Of a DNA stretch of 64,000 nucleotides, positions 9,123 through 17,427 are shown piece by piece. The DNA is taken from positions 7,300 through 71,299 of the forward strand of contig DASZSJ010000016.1 of assembly GCA_035548675.1 (NCBI GenBank), in the 5' to 3' direction. The translations under genes and the position numbers were made by a program. The notes under the pieces were generated by a model. That model was given only the letters and a program-made list of their open reading frames with translations, searched no databases and was not told the DNA's origin. Position 1 is the stretch's first letter; each line of letters begins with the position of its first letter. Source of the DNA: VRUE01 sp035548675 (GTDB lineage: Bacteria; Actinomycetota; Thermoleophilia; Solirubrobacterales; 70-9).

Positions 9123-9884
9123 CTAGCTGGCTTCTTCGTGCCAGGGAGTGAGGATCCGCGGACCCTCGGCCGTCACGGCCACGGTGAACTCGAAGTGCGC
9201 CGCGAGGGAACCGTCCTGTGAGTACACCGCCCAACCGTCGTCGCCCATCTTGACCAGGGCGCCGCCCGCGTTGACCATCGGCTCGATCGCCAGCACGGTC
9301 CCCGCCTCGAGCAGCGGGCCCTTGCCGGGGGTACCGAAGTTGGGGACCTGGGGCTCCTCGTGCATCTCGCGACCGATGCCGTGACCGACCAGGGTGCGGA
9401 TGATCGAGAGGCCCTCGATCTCGACCGCCTTCTGGATCGCAGCGGAGACGTCGCCGAGCCTGTTGCCCGGTTGCATCTGCTCGACCCCGGCGAAGAGCGA
9501 GGCCCTGGTCACGTCGAGCAGCTTGCGCGCGCCGGGCTCGATCGGGCCGACCGGCACCGTCATCGCCGCGTCGGCGACCCAGCCGTCCTTGATCACGCCG
9601 ACGTCGATCGAGAGCACGTCGCCGCGCTTGAGCTCGTAGTGACCGGGGATGCCGTGCACGACCATCGAGTTGGGCGAGGCGCAGATCGAGCCGGGGAAAC
9701 CCCGGTAGCCCTTGAAGGCGGGCTCCGCTCCCTGCGAGCGGATCAGCTTCTCCGCCGCCAGGTCCAGCTCCTTGGTAGTCACGCCCGGCCTGGCCTTGCC
9801 TTTGAGCATGTGCAGGCAACGGACGAGGATCTCACCGGCAGCCGCCATCTTGTCGACCTGCTCTGGCGTCTTGGTGATGATCAT
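9123..9884 (-). CDS. map: Methionine aminopeptidase, type I
   Basis: The 253-residue enzyme removes initiator methionine from nascent chains. Metal-ligand motifs are visible: DVLSIDVGVIKDGWVADAAM (two Asp), GHGIGREMHEEPQVPN (His, Glu) and VLAIEPMVN (Glu). The start is the ATG at 9884 (MIITKTPEQVDKM); the longer frame reads through the upstream hairpin element and is not supported. It lies between adk and rpmJ as in most actinobacteria, but is separated from adk by a repeat element and from rpmJ by the large exported-protein gene. Confidence 0.96.
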   Translation of the reverse strand: MIITKTPEQVDKMAAAGEILVRCLHMLKGKARPGVTTKELDLAAEKLIRSQGAEPAFKGYRGFPGSICASPNSMVVHGIPGHYELKRGDVLSIDVGVIKDGWVADAAMTVPVGPIEPGARKLLDVTRASLFAGVEQMQPGNRLGDVSAAIQKAVEIEGLSIIRTLVGHGIGREMHEEPQVPNFGTPGKGPLLEAGTVLAIEPMVNAGGALVKMGDDGWAVYSQDGSLAAHFEFTVAVTAEGPRILTPWHEEAS

Positions 9885-9895
9885 TCCGTACACGC

Positions 9896-10019
9896 TAGCC
9901 CCCCGCCCGCGTGGTGCTCGATGCCGAGTGTTCGATTTGCCACCGTATATGGGGGTCAATCGAACACTCAGCGCCGCGGGCTCGCCCAAAGTGCGGCTCA
10001 GGTCCCTTGCTCACGGGAA
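9896..10019 (-). repeat. TATACGG-loop hairpin element, copy 2
   Basis: Read on the minus strand, this adk-map intergenic segment has GAGCAAGGGACC, then TGAGCCGCACTTTGGGCGAG. Hairpin 1 follows (about 9923-9973) with arms GAGTGTTCGAT/ATCGAACACTC and the conserved tip GACCCCCATATACGGTGGCA. Stem bases differ from copies 1 and 3 but pair in each. Orientation is the same as transcription of adk and map. The second hairpin of copies 1 and 3 is missing because map begins immediately downstream. Confidence 0.8.
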
Positions 10020-10037
10020 TTCCGTGGGATCGATCAT

Positions 10038-10721
10038 CTAGATCGCCTCGTCGGCCTCGAGGCGCATCGTCGCCAGGGTGCGCCGGATCTCGTCGGCTAC
10101 CGCGTCGGGCGCGGCCGCGCCGTCGATCTGGCGCAGCAGGCTCTGGCTGTCGTAATGCTCGACCAGCGGCGCCGTCTTCTCGTGGTACTGCTCGAGCCGG
10201 TGGCGGATCACCTCGGGCTTGTCGTCGTCGCGGGTGATCAGTTCGCTGCCGTCGACGTCGCAGACCCCCTCCTGCTGGGGCGGGTTGAACTCGACGTGGA
10301 AGACGTGGCCGTTCTCGACGCAGGTGCGACGGCCGCCGAGCCGGCGCACGACCTCCTCGTCGCTGACGTTGATCAGCAGCACAGCGGTCAGCTCGCGGCC
10401 GAGCTCCTTTAGCTTCGCCGCCAGCGCCTCGGCCTGTGGCGCGGTCCGCGGGAAGCCGTCGAGGATGAAGCCGTCGGCCGCCTCGGGGGAGTCGATCCGC
10501 TCGCCGATCATGCCGACGATCACCTCGTCGGGGACGAGATCGCCGCGGTCCATGTAGCCCTTTGCGGCGCGGCCCAACTCCGTCCCCTCGCGCACCGCGG
10601 CGCGCAGGATGTCGCCGGTCGCGTAGTAGGGCAGCTCCAGGTCCTCCTGCAGCCGCTCACCCTGGGTGCCCTTGCCGGATCCCGGGGGGCCGAGCAGTAC
10701 GAGATTGAGTTCAGATGACAT
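10038..10721 (-). CDS. adk: Adenylate kinase
   Basis: The 227-residue protein has the P-loop GPPGSGKGTQ at about residues 11-20, the NMP-binding region with DGFPRT at about 90-95, and a long-form LID. The LID contains a cysteine pair (CVENGH, then CDVDG), which may mark a zinc-binding or degenerate zinc LID. It interconverts ATP, AMP and ADP. It follows secY, as in the standard spc-operon tail, but the 179-base gap holds an intercistronic element. Length is at the upper end for the family. Confidence 0.96.
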   Translation of the reverse strand: MSSELNLVLLGPPGSGKGTQGERLQEDLELPYYATGDILRAAVREGTELGRAAKGYMDRGDLVPDEVIVGMIGERIDSPEAADGFILDGFPRTAPQAEALAAKLKELGRELTAVLLINVSDEEVVRRLGGRRTCVENGHVFHVEFNPPQQEGVCDVDGSELITRDDDKPEVIRHRLEQYHEKTAPLVEHYDSQSLLRQIDGAAAPDAVADEIRRTLATMRLEADEAI

Positions 10722-10757
10722 GGTCGTGGAATTGGACTATTGAAATCGATTCACAAA

Positions 10758-10889
10758 GCCGAGCTGCGAACGGCCGTGAAAACCAAGCAGATCGTGGGAC
10801 GCAGGGAGGCTGGTGAGGGGAGCGCACTGTTCTGTGCGTGACCCGATCCAGCCGACCGAGGACCGCGATATGCGCCGGTTTGCAGCGGC
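10758..10889 (-). ncRNA. Intercistronic structured element, copy A (secY-adk)
   Basis: In the sense strand the gap contains the block GGTCCTCGGTCGGC, a hairpin built on CGCACAGAACAGTGCG, and the block CCCTGCGTCCCACGATCTGC. The same two blocks flank a hairpin at 18826-18991, 27225-27391 and 41744-41844. The outer stem here is weaker: GCCGCTGC pairs with GCAGCTCGGC with a 2-nt bulge. This is the most divergent copy. Function is not known; position and orientation suggest an mRNA element. Confidence 0.65.
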
Positions 10890-10900
10890 CGCGACGAAGG

Positions 10901-12172
10901 TTATTTAAGAAACCCCTCGTAGTTGCGCATCATTAGCTGCGCCTCCAACTGCTTCACCGTTTCCAGCGCGACGCCGATCACGATCAGGATCGAGGTGCCG
11001 CCGAAGGCGAAGTTGGCTGACGTCTGGCTGATCAGGATCGTCGGCAGAGCAGCAACCGCACCCAGGTAGAGGGCACCGGGGAAGGTGAGGCGGGAGAGGA
11101 TGCGATCGAGGTACTCGGCCGTGGGCCGGCCGGGACGCACGCCGGGGATGAAGCCGCCGTACTTCTTCAGGTTGTCCGCCTGGTCGACCGGATTGAAGGT
11201 GACCGCGGTGTAGAAGTAGGTGAAGATGATGATGAAGAAGACCTCGCCGACGACGTAGGCCCAGCTGCTGGGGCTGAAGAAGGCGGCGAAGTCGAGCGCG
11301 GCGGGGGTGTTGAGGAGCTGGCCGATGGTCGGCGGGAAGGCCATGATCGAGGCGGCGAAGATGACCGGGATGACGCCGGCCATGTTGACCCGCAGCGGCA
11401 GGTAGGTCGAGCCGCCCGAGGTCATTTTCCGCCCGACGACTCGTTTCGCGTACTGCACCGGGATGCGCCGCTGCCCCTCCTGCACGAAGACGATGCCGAC
11501 GATCACGGCGAGCGCGATGAAGGGCATCATCACGACGAAGACCTGGTCGGGGTTGGTCCACCAGGACTGCAGGCCCTGGGGTAGGCCGGAGACGATCGAG
11601 GCGAAGATCATCAGCGAGATGCCGTTGCCGATGCCGCGCTGGGTGATCAGCTCGCCCAGCCACATCAGCAGCGTGCAGCCTGCCGTCAGCGAGATCACGA
11701 TCAGCAGCACCTTGGGGCCGGTGAGGCTGCCGAGGAAGTTGTTGCCGCCTTCCTGGCCGAAGGACTGGAAGAGGTAGACGTAGCCGAAGGACTGGGCGAA
11801 GGCCAGGCCGACGGTGAGGTAGCGCGTGTACTGGGTGATCTTCTGCTGGCCTACCTCGCCTTCTTTCTGCAGCTTCTCGAGCGAGGGCACAACCACGGTC
11901 AGCAGCTGCAGGATGATCGAGGCGGTGATGTAGGGCATGATCCCCAGCGCGAAGAGCGAGAGCCGCGAGAGGCTGCCGCCGGAGAAGCTGTTGAGCAGGT
12001 TGAGAATGCCGCCGCCGCCGAAGTTGCTCTCCAGTTCCTTGACCGCTTCGATGTCGACCCCGGGCGCGGGGATGTAGGCGCCGAGCCGGTACAGCAGCAG
12101 CATCGCCGCGGTGAACGCAAGCTTCTTGCGAATGTCGGCGACGCTAAAGGCGTTCGCAATGGTCCGGAGCAT
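10901..12172 (-). CDS. secY: Protein translocase subunit SecY
   Basis: The 423-residue membrane protein has about ten hydrophobic helices and family motifs such as GIMPYITASIILQLLTVVVPSLEKL and TQRGIGNGISLMIFASIVSGLP. It forms the protein-conducting channel with SecE and SecG. The gene overlaps rplO by one base and is followed by an intercistronic element and adk. Ordinary in length. Confidence 0.98.
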   Translation of the reverse strand: MLRTIANAFSVADIRKKLAFTAAMLLLYRLGAYIPAPGVDIEAVKELESNFGGGGILNLLNSFSGGSLSRLSLFALGIMPYITASIILQLLTVVVPSLEKLQKEGEVGQQKITQYTRYLTVGLAFAQSFGYVYLFQSFGQEGGNNFLGSLTGPKVLLIVISLTAGCTLLMWLGELITQRGIGNGISLMIFASIVSGLPQGLQSWWTNPDQVFVVMMPFIALAVIVGIVFVQEGQRRIPVQYAKRVVGRKMTSGGSTYLPLRVNMAGVIPVIFAASIMAFPPTIGQLLNTPAALDFAAFFSPSSWAYVVGEVFFIIIFTYFYTAVTFNPVDQADNLKKYGGFIPGVRPGRPTAEYLDRILSRLTFPGALYLGAVAALPTILISQTSANFAFGGTSILIVIGVALETVKQLEAQLMMRNYEGFLK

Positions 12173-12669
12173 TAGCGCTCCAGAGTGTGGCAGGAACCGC
12201 CAGCCGCTTCTATCTTCTCCTTGGCGGCGGCGCTGAAGGCGTGCGCTTTGACGGTTAGCTGCTTGGAGATCTCACCGCGGGCGAGGATCTTGACCGGCTC
12301 GGAGCGCTTGGCGAGGCCCTTCTCCTTCAGGGTCTCGGGCGTCACTTCGGCGCCGGCGTCGAAGCGCTCCTCCAGGTCAGCGAGGTTGACCGGCTGCGAC
12401 TTGGTCCGGAAGTTCTCGAACGGCATCGACTGCTTTTTGTGCGGTCCACGGAGCTTTCGCATCCGCATGTGGATCGGGTTCTGCCCGCCTTCGTAATTGG
12501 CCTTCCGTTTCGAGCCCGACCGCGCTCCGGCGCCCTTGTGCCCACGCCCTGAGGTCTTCCCCAGGCCGGAGCCCTCGCCGCGCCCGATCCGCTTGCGCGC
12601 CTTCCGCGAACTCGGCTTCGGCCGCAGGTTGTGCAGCCCGATCTCCTCCGAGCGCTCCTTCTCAGCCAT
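12172..12669 (-). CDS. rplO: 50S ribosomal protein L15
   Basis: The 165-residue protein carries the L15 N-terminal glycine-rich RNA-binding segment (RIGRGEGSGLGKTSGRGHKG) and the LRGPHKKQSMPFENFRT region. L15 is a late 50S assembly protein. It follows rpmD with a TGATG-type overlap and overlaps secY by one base, so translational coupling is likely. Confidence 0.97.
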   Translation of the reverse strand: MAEKERSEEIGLHNLRPKPSSRKARKRIGRGEGSGLGKTSGRGHKGAGARSGSKRKANYEGGQNPIHMRMRKLRGPHKKQSMPFENFRTKSQPVNLADLEERFDAGAEVTPETLKEKGLAKRSEPVKILARGEISKQLTVKAHAFSAAAKEKIEAAGGSCHTLER

Positions 12670-12845
12670 CAGCCATCCACCTCGACGAGATGGGACACGG
12701 TACGAATCTGCCCCTGCAACTGCGGGGAATCTTTGCGCTCAACGGCCTTGCCGATACGGCCCAAGCCGAGTGCCTTCAGCGTCGCTTTCTGCGACGGATT
12801 GGACCCAGCGGTCGATCGAACCTGCTTGATCTTCACCCCACTCAC
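12669..12845 (-). CDS. rpmD: 50S ribosomal protein L30
   Basis: This short 58-residue frame reads VSGVKIKQVRSTAGSNPSQK and continues with TLKALGLGRIGKAVERKDSP, the L30 signature. The GTG start at 12845 overlaps the rpsE stop (GTGA) and the stop overlaps the rplO start (TGATG), so three genes are coupled. It fills the position expected for rpmD in the spc operon and is easily missed because of its length and GTG start. Confidence 0.95.
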   Translation of the reverse strand: MSGVKIKQVRSTAGSNPSQKATLKALGLGRIGKAVERKDSPQLQGQIRTVSHLVEVDG

Positions 12846-13684
12846 GAGCCCTCACCCTCGCCCGAGCCCTCAGAAGCTTTTTCCTCGGCCGGAGCATCCG
12901 CCTCAACCGCCGGAGCCTCCTCAGCCTTCGGCTCCGCGGCGGTCGCCTCAGTCTCTGCTGGAGCCGCATCTGCCTCGGCGGCCTGTCCCTCGTCAGCGTT
13001 CGCCGACCCGGCCTCTCCGGCGGGTGGCGCTGTAGGGGGGCCCGCCGCCGTGGAAGCTTTAGCTACCGCAGGCGGTGGGGGGTCCCCTGCAGCGACAGGA
13101 CCCGCCGGCGAGGGCTCGTCCGAACCCTGCTCGAGGGTCACCGCCCCGTTGCTCTTCTCCACGCCCAGAACCTGTGCCACCGTCAGCCCCCGCAGCTCAG
13201 CAACCTCCTCGGGCCGACGAAGACGGATCAACCCGTCCATCGTCGCCTTGACCAGATTGATCGGATTCTGCGTCCCGATGCTCTTGGTCAACACGTCCTT
13301 GACGCCGCCGAGCTCGAGCACGGCGCGCACGCCGCCGCCGGCGATCACGCCGGTGCCGGGGCTGGCCGGGCGCAGGACGACGTGGCCGGCGCCGTAGCGG
13401 CCGATGATCTTGTGGGTGATCGTCTGGCCGTATTTGGGGATGCGGATCAAGTTCTTGCGGGCGTTCTCGACGCCCTTCTGGATCGCCAGCGGCACCTCGC
13501 GCGCCTTGCCGTAGCCGATCCCGACCACGCCCTCTTCGTCGCCGACGGCGACGAGCGCGGTGAAGGAGAAGCGGCGGCCGCCCTTGACCACCTTGGCGAC
13601 GCGGTTGATCTCGATCACGCGCTCCTGCAGGTCGAGCCCGCGCGGGCTGACCGTCTCGACGTTGGTTGCATCCATTCCCTTCAT
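12842..13684 (-). CDS. rpsE: 30S ribosomal protein S5 with long acidic C-terminal tail
   Basis: Residues 1 to about 170 are a normal S5: ERVIEINRVAKVVKGGRRFS, GVVGIGYGKAREVPLAI and GVIAGGGVRAVLELGGVKDV. S5 shapes the mRNA entry channel and decoding fidelity. About 110 extra residues follow, rich in A, E, P and G and probably disordered, giving 280 residues where 165-200 is usual. Similar tails occur on L5, L10, S17 and S3 here. The gene overlaps rpmD by 4 bases. Confidence 0.96.
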   Translation of the reverse strand: MKGMDATNVETVSPRGLDLQERVIEINRVAKVVKGGRRFSFTALVAVGDEEGVVGIGYGKAREVPLAIQKGVENARKNLIRIPKYGQTITHKIIGRYGAGHVVLRPASPGTGVIAGGGVRAVLELGGVKDVLTKSIGTQNPINLVKATMDGLIRLRRPEEVAELRGLTVAQVLGVEKSNGAVTLEQGSDEPSPAGPVAAGDPPPPAVAKASTAAGPPTAPPAGEAGSANADEGQAAEADAAPAETEATAAEPKAEEAPAVEADAPAEEKASEGSGEGEGS

Positions 13685-13707
13685 AAGCAGCGGTCCAAGG
13701 TACAGGA

Positions 13708-14061
13708 CTAGAAGACCAGTCCCCCCTCTCGCGCTCCCTCGGCCAGCGCCTTGACCCGGCCGTGGTACTGGTAGCCACCGCGATCGAAGACGCAGCTCTC
13801 GACGCCGGCCGCCCTGGCCCGCTCGGCGAGGAGTTCCCCCGCCCGCTTGGCCTGCTCGGAAGCCGACAGCTTGCGCAGCTCGGGCTCGATCCAGTTGACG
13901 GCGGCGACGGTGTGGCCCTGGCCGTCGTCGATCAGCTGGGCGAAGACCCCCCGGTTGGAGCGGTAGACGGAGAGGCGCGGGCGCTCCGCCGTGCCGGTCA
14001 CGCGGGCGCGCACGCGGCGCCGACGGCGCAGGCGGCGCTGCCGATTGGTGAGAACGGTCAT
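13708..14061 (-). CDS. rplR: 50S ribosomal protein L18
   Basis: The 117-residue protein starts MTVLTNRQRRLRRRRRVRAR and has RPRLSVYRSNRGVFAQLIDD and the C-terminal FDRGGYQYHGRVKALAEGAR typical of L18. L18 binds 5S rRNA with L5. The ATG at 14061 is chosen because the longer in-frame extension overlaps rplF and has no L18 similarity. It is two bases from rplF and 23 bases from rpsE. Confidence 0.97.
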   Translation of the reverse strand: MTVLTNRQRRLRRRRRVRARVTGTAERPRLSVYRSNRGVFAQLIDDGQGHTVAAVNWIEPELRKLSASEQAKRAGELLAERARAAGVESCVFDRGGYQYHGRVKALAEGAREGGLVF

Positions 14062-14063
14062 GC

Positions 14064-14597
14064 CTACGCCCTCTTCCCGACCTTGCGCATCACGTGCTCG
14101 TCGCGGTAGCGAATGCCCTTGCCCTTGTAGGGCTCCGGCGGACGGCGCTTGCGGATGTCCGCGGCGACCTGGCCGACCAGCTGCTTGTCGATGCCGCGCA
14201 CGATGATCTCGGTCTGCTGCGGCACCTCGAACTCGATGCCCTCGGGGGCTTCGATCGAGACTGGATGCGAGTAGCCGAGCGCCAGCTCCAGGTTCTTGCC
14301 CTTGAGCTGGGCGCGGTAGCCGACGCCCTGGATCTCCAGCCGCTTCTCGAAGCCCTCGGTGACGCCCTCGACCATGTTGGCGATCAGGCTGCGGGTGAGC
14401 CCGTGCAGGGCGCGGTGCTCGCCGCGATTGGTGGGTCGTTCCACCGTGAGCACACCATCGGCCTGCGCGACCTTCATCTCCACCGAGAGGCTCTGGGCGA
14501 GCTCGCCCTTCGGGCCCTTGACGGAGACACGGCCGGGCGCAACGTCGATCGTGACGCTCTCGGGCACGCTGATTGGCTTTCTTCCGATCCGGCTCAT
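14064..14597 (-). CDS. rplF: 50S ribosomal protein L6
   Basis: The 177-residue protein starts MSRIGRKPISVPESVTIDV and ends with the RRPPEPYKGKGIRYRDEHV signature of L6. L6 binds near the sarcin-ricin loop and supports factor binding. It sits between rpsH and rplR with single-digit spacing. Length and motifs are typical. Confidence 0.98.
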   Translation of the reverse strand: MSRIGRKPISVPESVTIDVAPGRVSVKGPKGELAQSLSVEMKVAQADGVLTVERPTNRGEHRALHGLTRSLIANMVEGVTEGFEKRLEIQGVGYRAQLKGKNLELALGYSHPVSIEAPEGIEFEVPQQTEIIVRGIDKQLVGQVAADIRKRRPPEPYKGKGIRYRDEHVMRKVGKRA

Positions 14598-14605
14598 CTA
14601 AATCC

Positions 14606-15001
14606 TCACCAGACGTAGGCGACGACCTCGCCGCCGACACCCTTGGCCTTCGCTTCGTGGCCGGTCATCACCCCGACCGAGGTGCTGAGGATCGCGGTGC
14701 CGGTGCCACCGTCGACGCGGGGCACTTCTTTGTGGTCGACGTAGCGACGGCGACCGGGACGGGAGATCCGCTGGAGACCGGTAATGACCGGGCGGCGATC
14801 CTCCGTGTACTTGAGGCGGATCTTGATCTCCTCGCCGACCCGGGCGGGCTGCTTGGCGAAATCGAGGATGTAGCCCTGCTCCTTGAGCAGGCGCGACATC
14901 TCCAGCTTCAGCCGCGAGGCGGGGATCTCCACCTCGTCGTGGCCGGAGCCGAGCGCGTTGCGGATCCGGGTCAGGTAGTCGGCTATCGGGTCGGTCAGCA
15001 T
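14606..15001 (-). CDS. rpsH: 30S ribosomal protein S8
   Basis: The 131-residue protein shows the S8 N-terminus (MLTDPIADYLTRIRNAL) and the conserved C-terminal STSVGVMTGHEAKAKGVGGE. S8 is a primary 16S rRNA binder and, in other bacteria, a repressor of the spc operon. It lies 22 bases after rpsN. Confidence 0.98.
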   Translation of the reverse strand: MLTDPIADYLTRIRNALGSGHDEVEIPASRLKLEMSRLLKEQGYILDFAKQPARVGEEIKIRLKYTEDRRPVITGLQRISRPGRRRYVDHKEVPRVDGGTGTAILSTSVGVMTGHEAKAKGVGGEVVAYVW

Positions 15002-15023
15002 CTTGGTCTCTTGCTCTGTCGGG

Positions 15024-15209
15024 CTACCAGCTGGACTTGGTCATGCCGGGGATGTGACCCTCGTGCGCGGCCTCCCGCAGGCAGATCCGGCAGAGGCCGA
15101 ACTTGCGGTAGTAGGCGCGCGGCCGGCCACAGCGGCGGCAGCGGTTGTATTCACGGGACTTGAACTTGGCCTTGCGGCCCTGCTTCACCTTCAGCGAAGT
15201 CTTAGCCAT
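15024..15209 (-). CDS. rpsN: 30S ribosomal protein S14, zinc-binding (type Z)
   Basis: The 61-residue protein has two CxxC pairs (CRRCGRP and CRICLRE), the zinc-binding short form of S14. It starts MAKTSLKVKQGRKAKF. S14 is in the 30S head. The gene overlaps the rplE stop by 8 bases, so translation is coupled. Confidence 0.98.
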   Translation of the reverse strand: MAKTSLKVKQGRKAKFKSREYNRCRRCGRPRAYYRKFGLCRICLREAAHEGHIPGMTKSSW

Positions 15210-16035
15210 TCTCCTGATTCTCCTCGCCGGCCGCGTCGCCGGCCTCCTGGTCGCTCTCGGCGGCTGCGCCCTCGTCGCCCTCCGCCTCGCCTTCGCCCTC
15301 TGCTTCGGGCTTCTCGTAGGCCTCTGGGTTCTCTTCCTTCAGTTGCTCCAGCGCCGCCTGCTCGGCCTCGGCCCGCTGGCGCGCCTCCTCCTTGCGCTTC
15401 TCCTCCTCGGCGGCCTCCTGCGCCTCGACGTCGGCGTCGGGTTTGCCGGGCCGGCCCTCTTTGGCAAAGGGCATACCCAGGCCGAGCAGCAGCTCGAAGG
15501 CCTCCTCGTCGCTCGCCGCCGTGGTCGTGATCGTCACGTCCAGGCCACGCACCTCGTCGATCGAGTCGTAGTCGATTTCGGGGAAGATCAGCTGCTCCTT
15601 GACGCCCATCGAGTAGTTGCCGCGGCCGTCGAAGGAGCGCGGGTTGAGGCCGCGGAAGTCACGGATGCGCGGCACCGCGATCGAGCAGAGGCGGTCGAGG
15701 AACTCCCACATACGGGCGCGGCGCAGCGTCACCGAGAGGCCGACCGGCATCCCCTCGCGCACCTTGAAGGAAGCGATCGACTTGCGGGCGCGGCGGATGC
15801 TCGGCTGCTGACCGGCGATCGTCGCCAGCTGCTCCTGCGCGGCTTCCATCATCTTGGCGTTCTGCTTGGCCTCGCCCAGGCCCATGTTGAGCGTGATCTT
15901 CTGCAGGCGCGGTACCTGCATCGCCGACGAGTAGCCGAACTTCTGCGTCAGCGCCGGGGCGACCTCCTGTTCGTAGCGTTCGCGCAGGCGCGGCGGCGGC
16001 GCGGCCTGTGACTGGGGGGTCATCGTCGCCTCCAT
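15202..16035 (-). CDS. rplE: 50S ribosomal protein L5 with acidic C-terminal extension
   Basis: The first ~185 residues are a standard L5: RLREKYE-like start, QVPRLQKITLNMGLGEAKQN, GLSVTLRRARMWEFLDRL, and the FPEIDYDSIDEVRGLDVTI loop. L5 binds 5S rRNA and contacts P-site tRNA. An extra ~90-residue tail rich in E, A and K follows, with a helical or coiled-coil-like charge pattern. It overlaps rplX by one base and rpsN by 8. The ATG at 16035 could be replaced by a close in-frame ATG (MTPQSQAAPP) without affecting the domain. Confidence 0.96.
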   Translation of the reverse strand: MEATMTPQSQAAPPPRLRERYEQEVAPALTQKFGYSSAMQVPRLQKITLNMGLGEAKQNAKMMEAAQEQLATIAGQQPSIRRARKSIASFKVREGMPVGLSVTLRRARMWEFLDRLCSIAVPRIRDFRGLNPRSFDGRGNYSMGVKEQLIFPEIDYDSIDEVRGLDVTITTTAASDEEAFELLLGLGMPFAKEGRPGKPDADVEAQEAAEEEKRKEEARQRAEAEQAALEQLKEENPEAYEKPEAEGEGEAEGDEGAAAESDQEAGDAAGEENQENG

Positions 16036-16370
16036 CAGAACGCGCTCCCGCTCCGCTTCGCGTAGCGCTCGCGCTTGCCGCCTTTGTCGCTGCGCACGCC
16101 GACGCGGGTCGGTTTGTTGTCTTTGGGGTCGAGCAGCATCACGTTGGAGACGTGGATCGGCCCCTCCTTCTCGACGATGCCACCGGCCTGGGGGTTTTTC
16201 AGGTCGGCCTGCGAGCGCGGCCTTTCGTGGCGCTTGACCATGTTCAGGTGCTCGACGTAGACGCGGTTGCGCTTCGGCTCCGTGCGCACCACGCGCCCGG
16301 TCTTGCCGGCGTCCTTGCCGCCGATCACCATCACCTGGTCGTCTTTGCGGATTCGCATGCGCTTGGCCAC
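16035..16370 (-). CDS. rplX: 50S ribosomal protein L24
   Basis: The 111-residue protein starts MAKRMRIRKDDQVMVIGGKD and has the KOW motif (KDDQVMVIGGKDAGKTGRVV) and the NMVKRHERP segment. L24 initiates 50S assembly. It is two bases downstream of rplN and overlaps rplE (ATGA-type). Confidence 0.98.
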   Translation of the reverse strand: MAKRMRIRKDDQVMVIGGKDAGKTGRVVRTEPKRNRVYVEHLNMVKRHERPRSQADLKNPQAGGIVEKEGPIHVSNVMLLDPKDNKPTRVGVRSDKGGKRERYAKRSGSAF

Positions 16371-16372
16371 GG

Positions 16373-16744
16373 CTAGAGCACCTCGGGTGCGAGCGAGATG
16401 ATTTTCATGAAGTTGCGATCGCGCAGCTCGCGGGCGACGGGGCCGAAGATGCGGGTGCCACGCGGATTGTTGCTGGCCGGGTCGATCAGCACCGCGGCGT
16501 TTTCGTCGAAGGAGATGTAGGTGCCGTCGGGCCGGCCGAGCTGCTTCTTGGTGCGCACGACGACGGCCTGCACGACCTCGCCTTTGCGCACGCCGCCCTG
16601 CGGGCTGGCCTGTTTGACCGTCGCCGTGATCACGTCGCCGACGCCGGCGTAGCGGCGGTGCGATCCGCCCTTGACGCGGATGCAGAGCAGCTCGCGAGCG
16701 CCGGAGTTGTCGGCGACTTTGAGTCTCGACTCCTGCTGGATCAC
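16373..16744 (-). CDS. rplN: 50S ribosomal protein L14
   Basis: The 123-residue protein starts MIQQESRLKVADNSGARELL and carries the L14 signature ending at FGPVARELRDRNFMKIISLA. L14 forms an intersubunit bridge. Start and rpsQ stop overlap (ATGA). Ordinary in length. Confidence 0.98.
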   Translation of the reverse strand: MIQQESRLKVADNSGARELLCIRVKGGSHRRYAGVGDVITATVKQASPQGGVRKGEVVQAVVVRTKKQLGRPDGTYISFDENAAVLIDPASNNPRGTRIFGPVARELRDRNFMKIISLAPEVL

Positions 16745-17427
16745 TTGGCCTTCTCCAGCACCTCGACCAGGCGCCAGCGCTTGGTCTTCGACAGCGGCCG
16801 GGTCTCGACGATCCGCACGGTGTCGCCCTCGCCGGCCTCGTTGCGCTCGTCGTGGGCGTGCAGGGTCCGCGAGCGGCGCACGACCTTCTCGTAAGTCGGG
16901 TGGCGACGGGCGATGTCGATCCGCACCGTGATCGACTTCTCGCCCTTGTTCGAGACGACGATCCCCTGGCGCGTCTTCGCCGCGACGGACTCGCGCTCGG
17001 CCACAGGGGTGCCTGTCCCGCCGCTCTTGGCGCCCTTCTTGGCGGCCCGCTCTTTGCGGCGCATCCCGGCCTTCGACTTGCGCCGCGCAGCCCGCCCCGC
17101 CGCCCGCTCCTCAGGCGTGCGCTGGGGCCCCGGCTTGTGCGGCCGGCGCGACTTGGCCAGGCGACGGCGCTCCTTCCAGGGCAACTCGTCCTCGGGATTG
17201 GGCTCGGCCTCGGAAGAAGCTTCCTTAGCCGAGGAGTCGGAAGACCCGGCCTCGGGCGCGTCGTCGTCGGGCGTGGACGCTGCTTCCGCGGGTGGCGCAG
17301 GGGTGGGGTCCTCGCCCGCAGCTTGCGAGGACGAGGACTCCTCCCCTGCGACAGGACCCGCGGACTCGGCGCCCTCGTCCTGCGGCGTCTCGTCAGTTGC
17401 GTCGTTTTTCGTCTCGTCGTCCGTCAT
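16741..17427 (-). CDS. rpsQ: 30S ribosomal protein S17 with long N-terminal extension
   Basis: The C-terminal ~80 residues are S17 (TRQGIVVSNKGEKSITVRID, HDERNEAGEGDTVRIVETRP). About 145 residues precede them: an acidic S/A/E/P-rich stretch (1 to about 80), then a very basic R/K-rich stretch (about 85-140). S17 is normally 80-90 residues. The ATG at 17427 overlaps the rpmC stop (ATGA), which favours the long form. An internal GTG (VAERESVAAK) near 16996 could yield a normal-size S17. Both products are possible. Confidence 0.92.
   Translation of the reverse strand: MTDDETKNDATDETPQDEGAESAGPVAGEESSSSQAAGEDPTPAPPAEAASTPDDDAPEAGSSDSSAKEASSEAEPNPEDELPWKERRRLAKSRRPHKPGPQRTPEERAAGRAARRKSKAGMRRKERAAKKGAKSGGTGTPVAERESVAAKTRQGIVVSNKGEKSITVRIDIARRHPTYEKVVRRSRTLHAHDERNEAGEGDTVRIVETRPLSKTKRWRLVEVLEKAK

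Noticed and set aside
9885..9989. Extended N-terminus of methionine aminopeptidase through the hairpin element
   Set aside because: The extra residues are a translation of the repeat, which gives similar peptides at its other copies; family starts agree with 9884.
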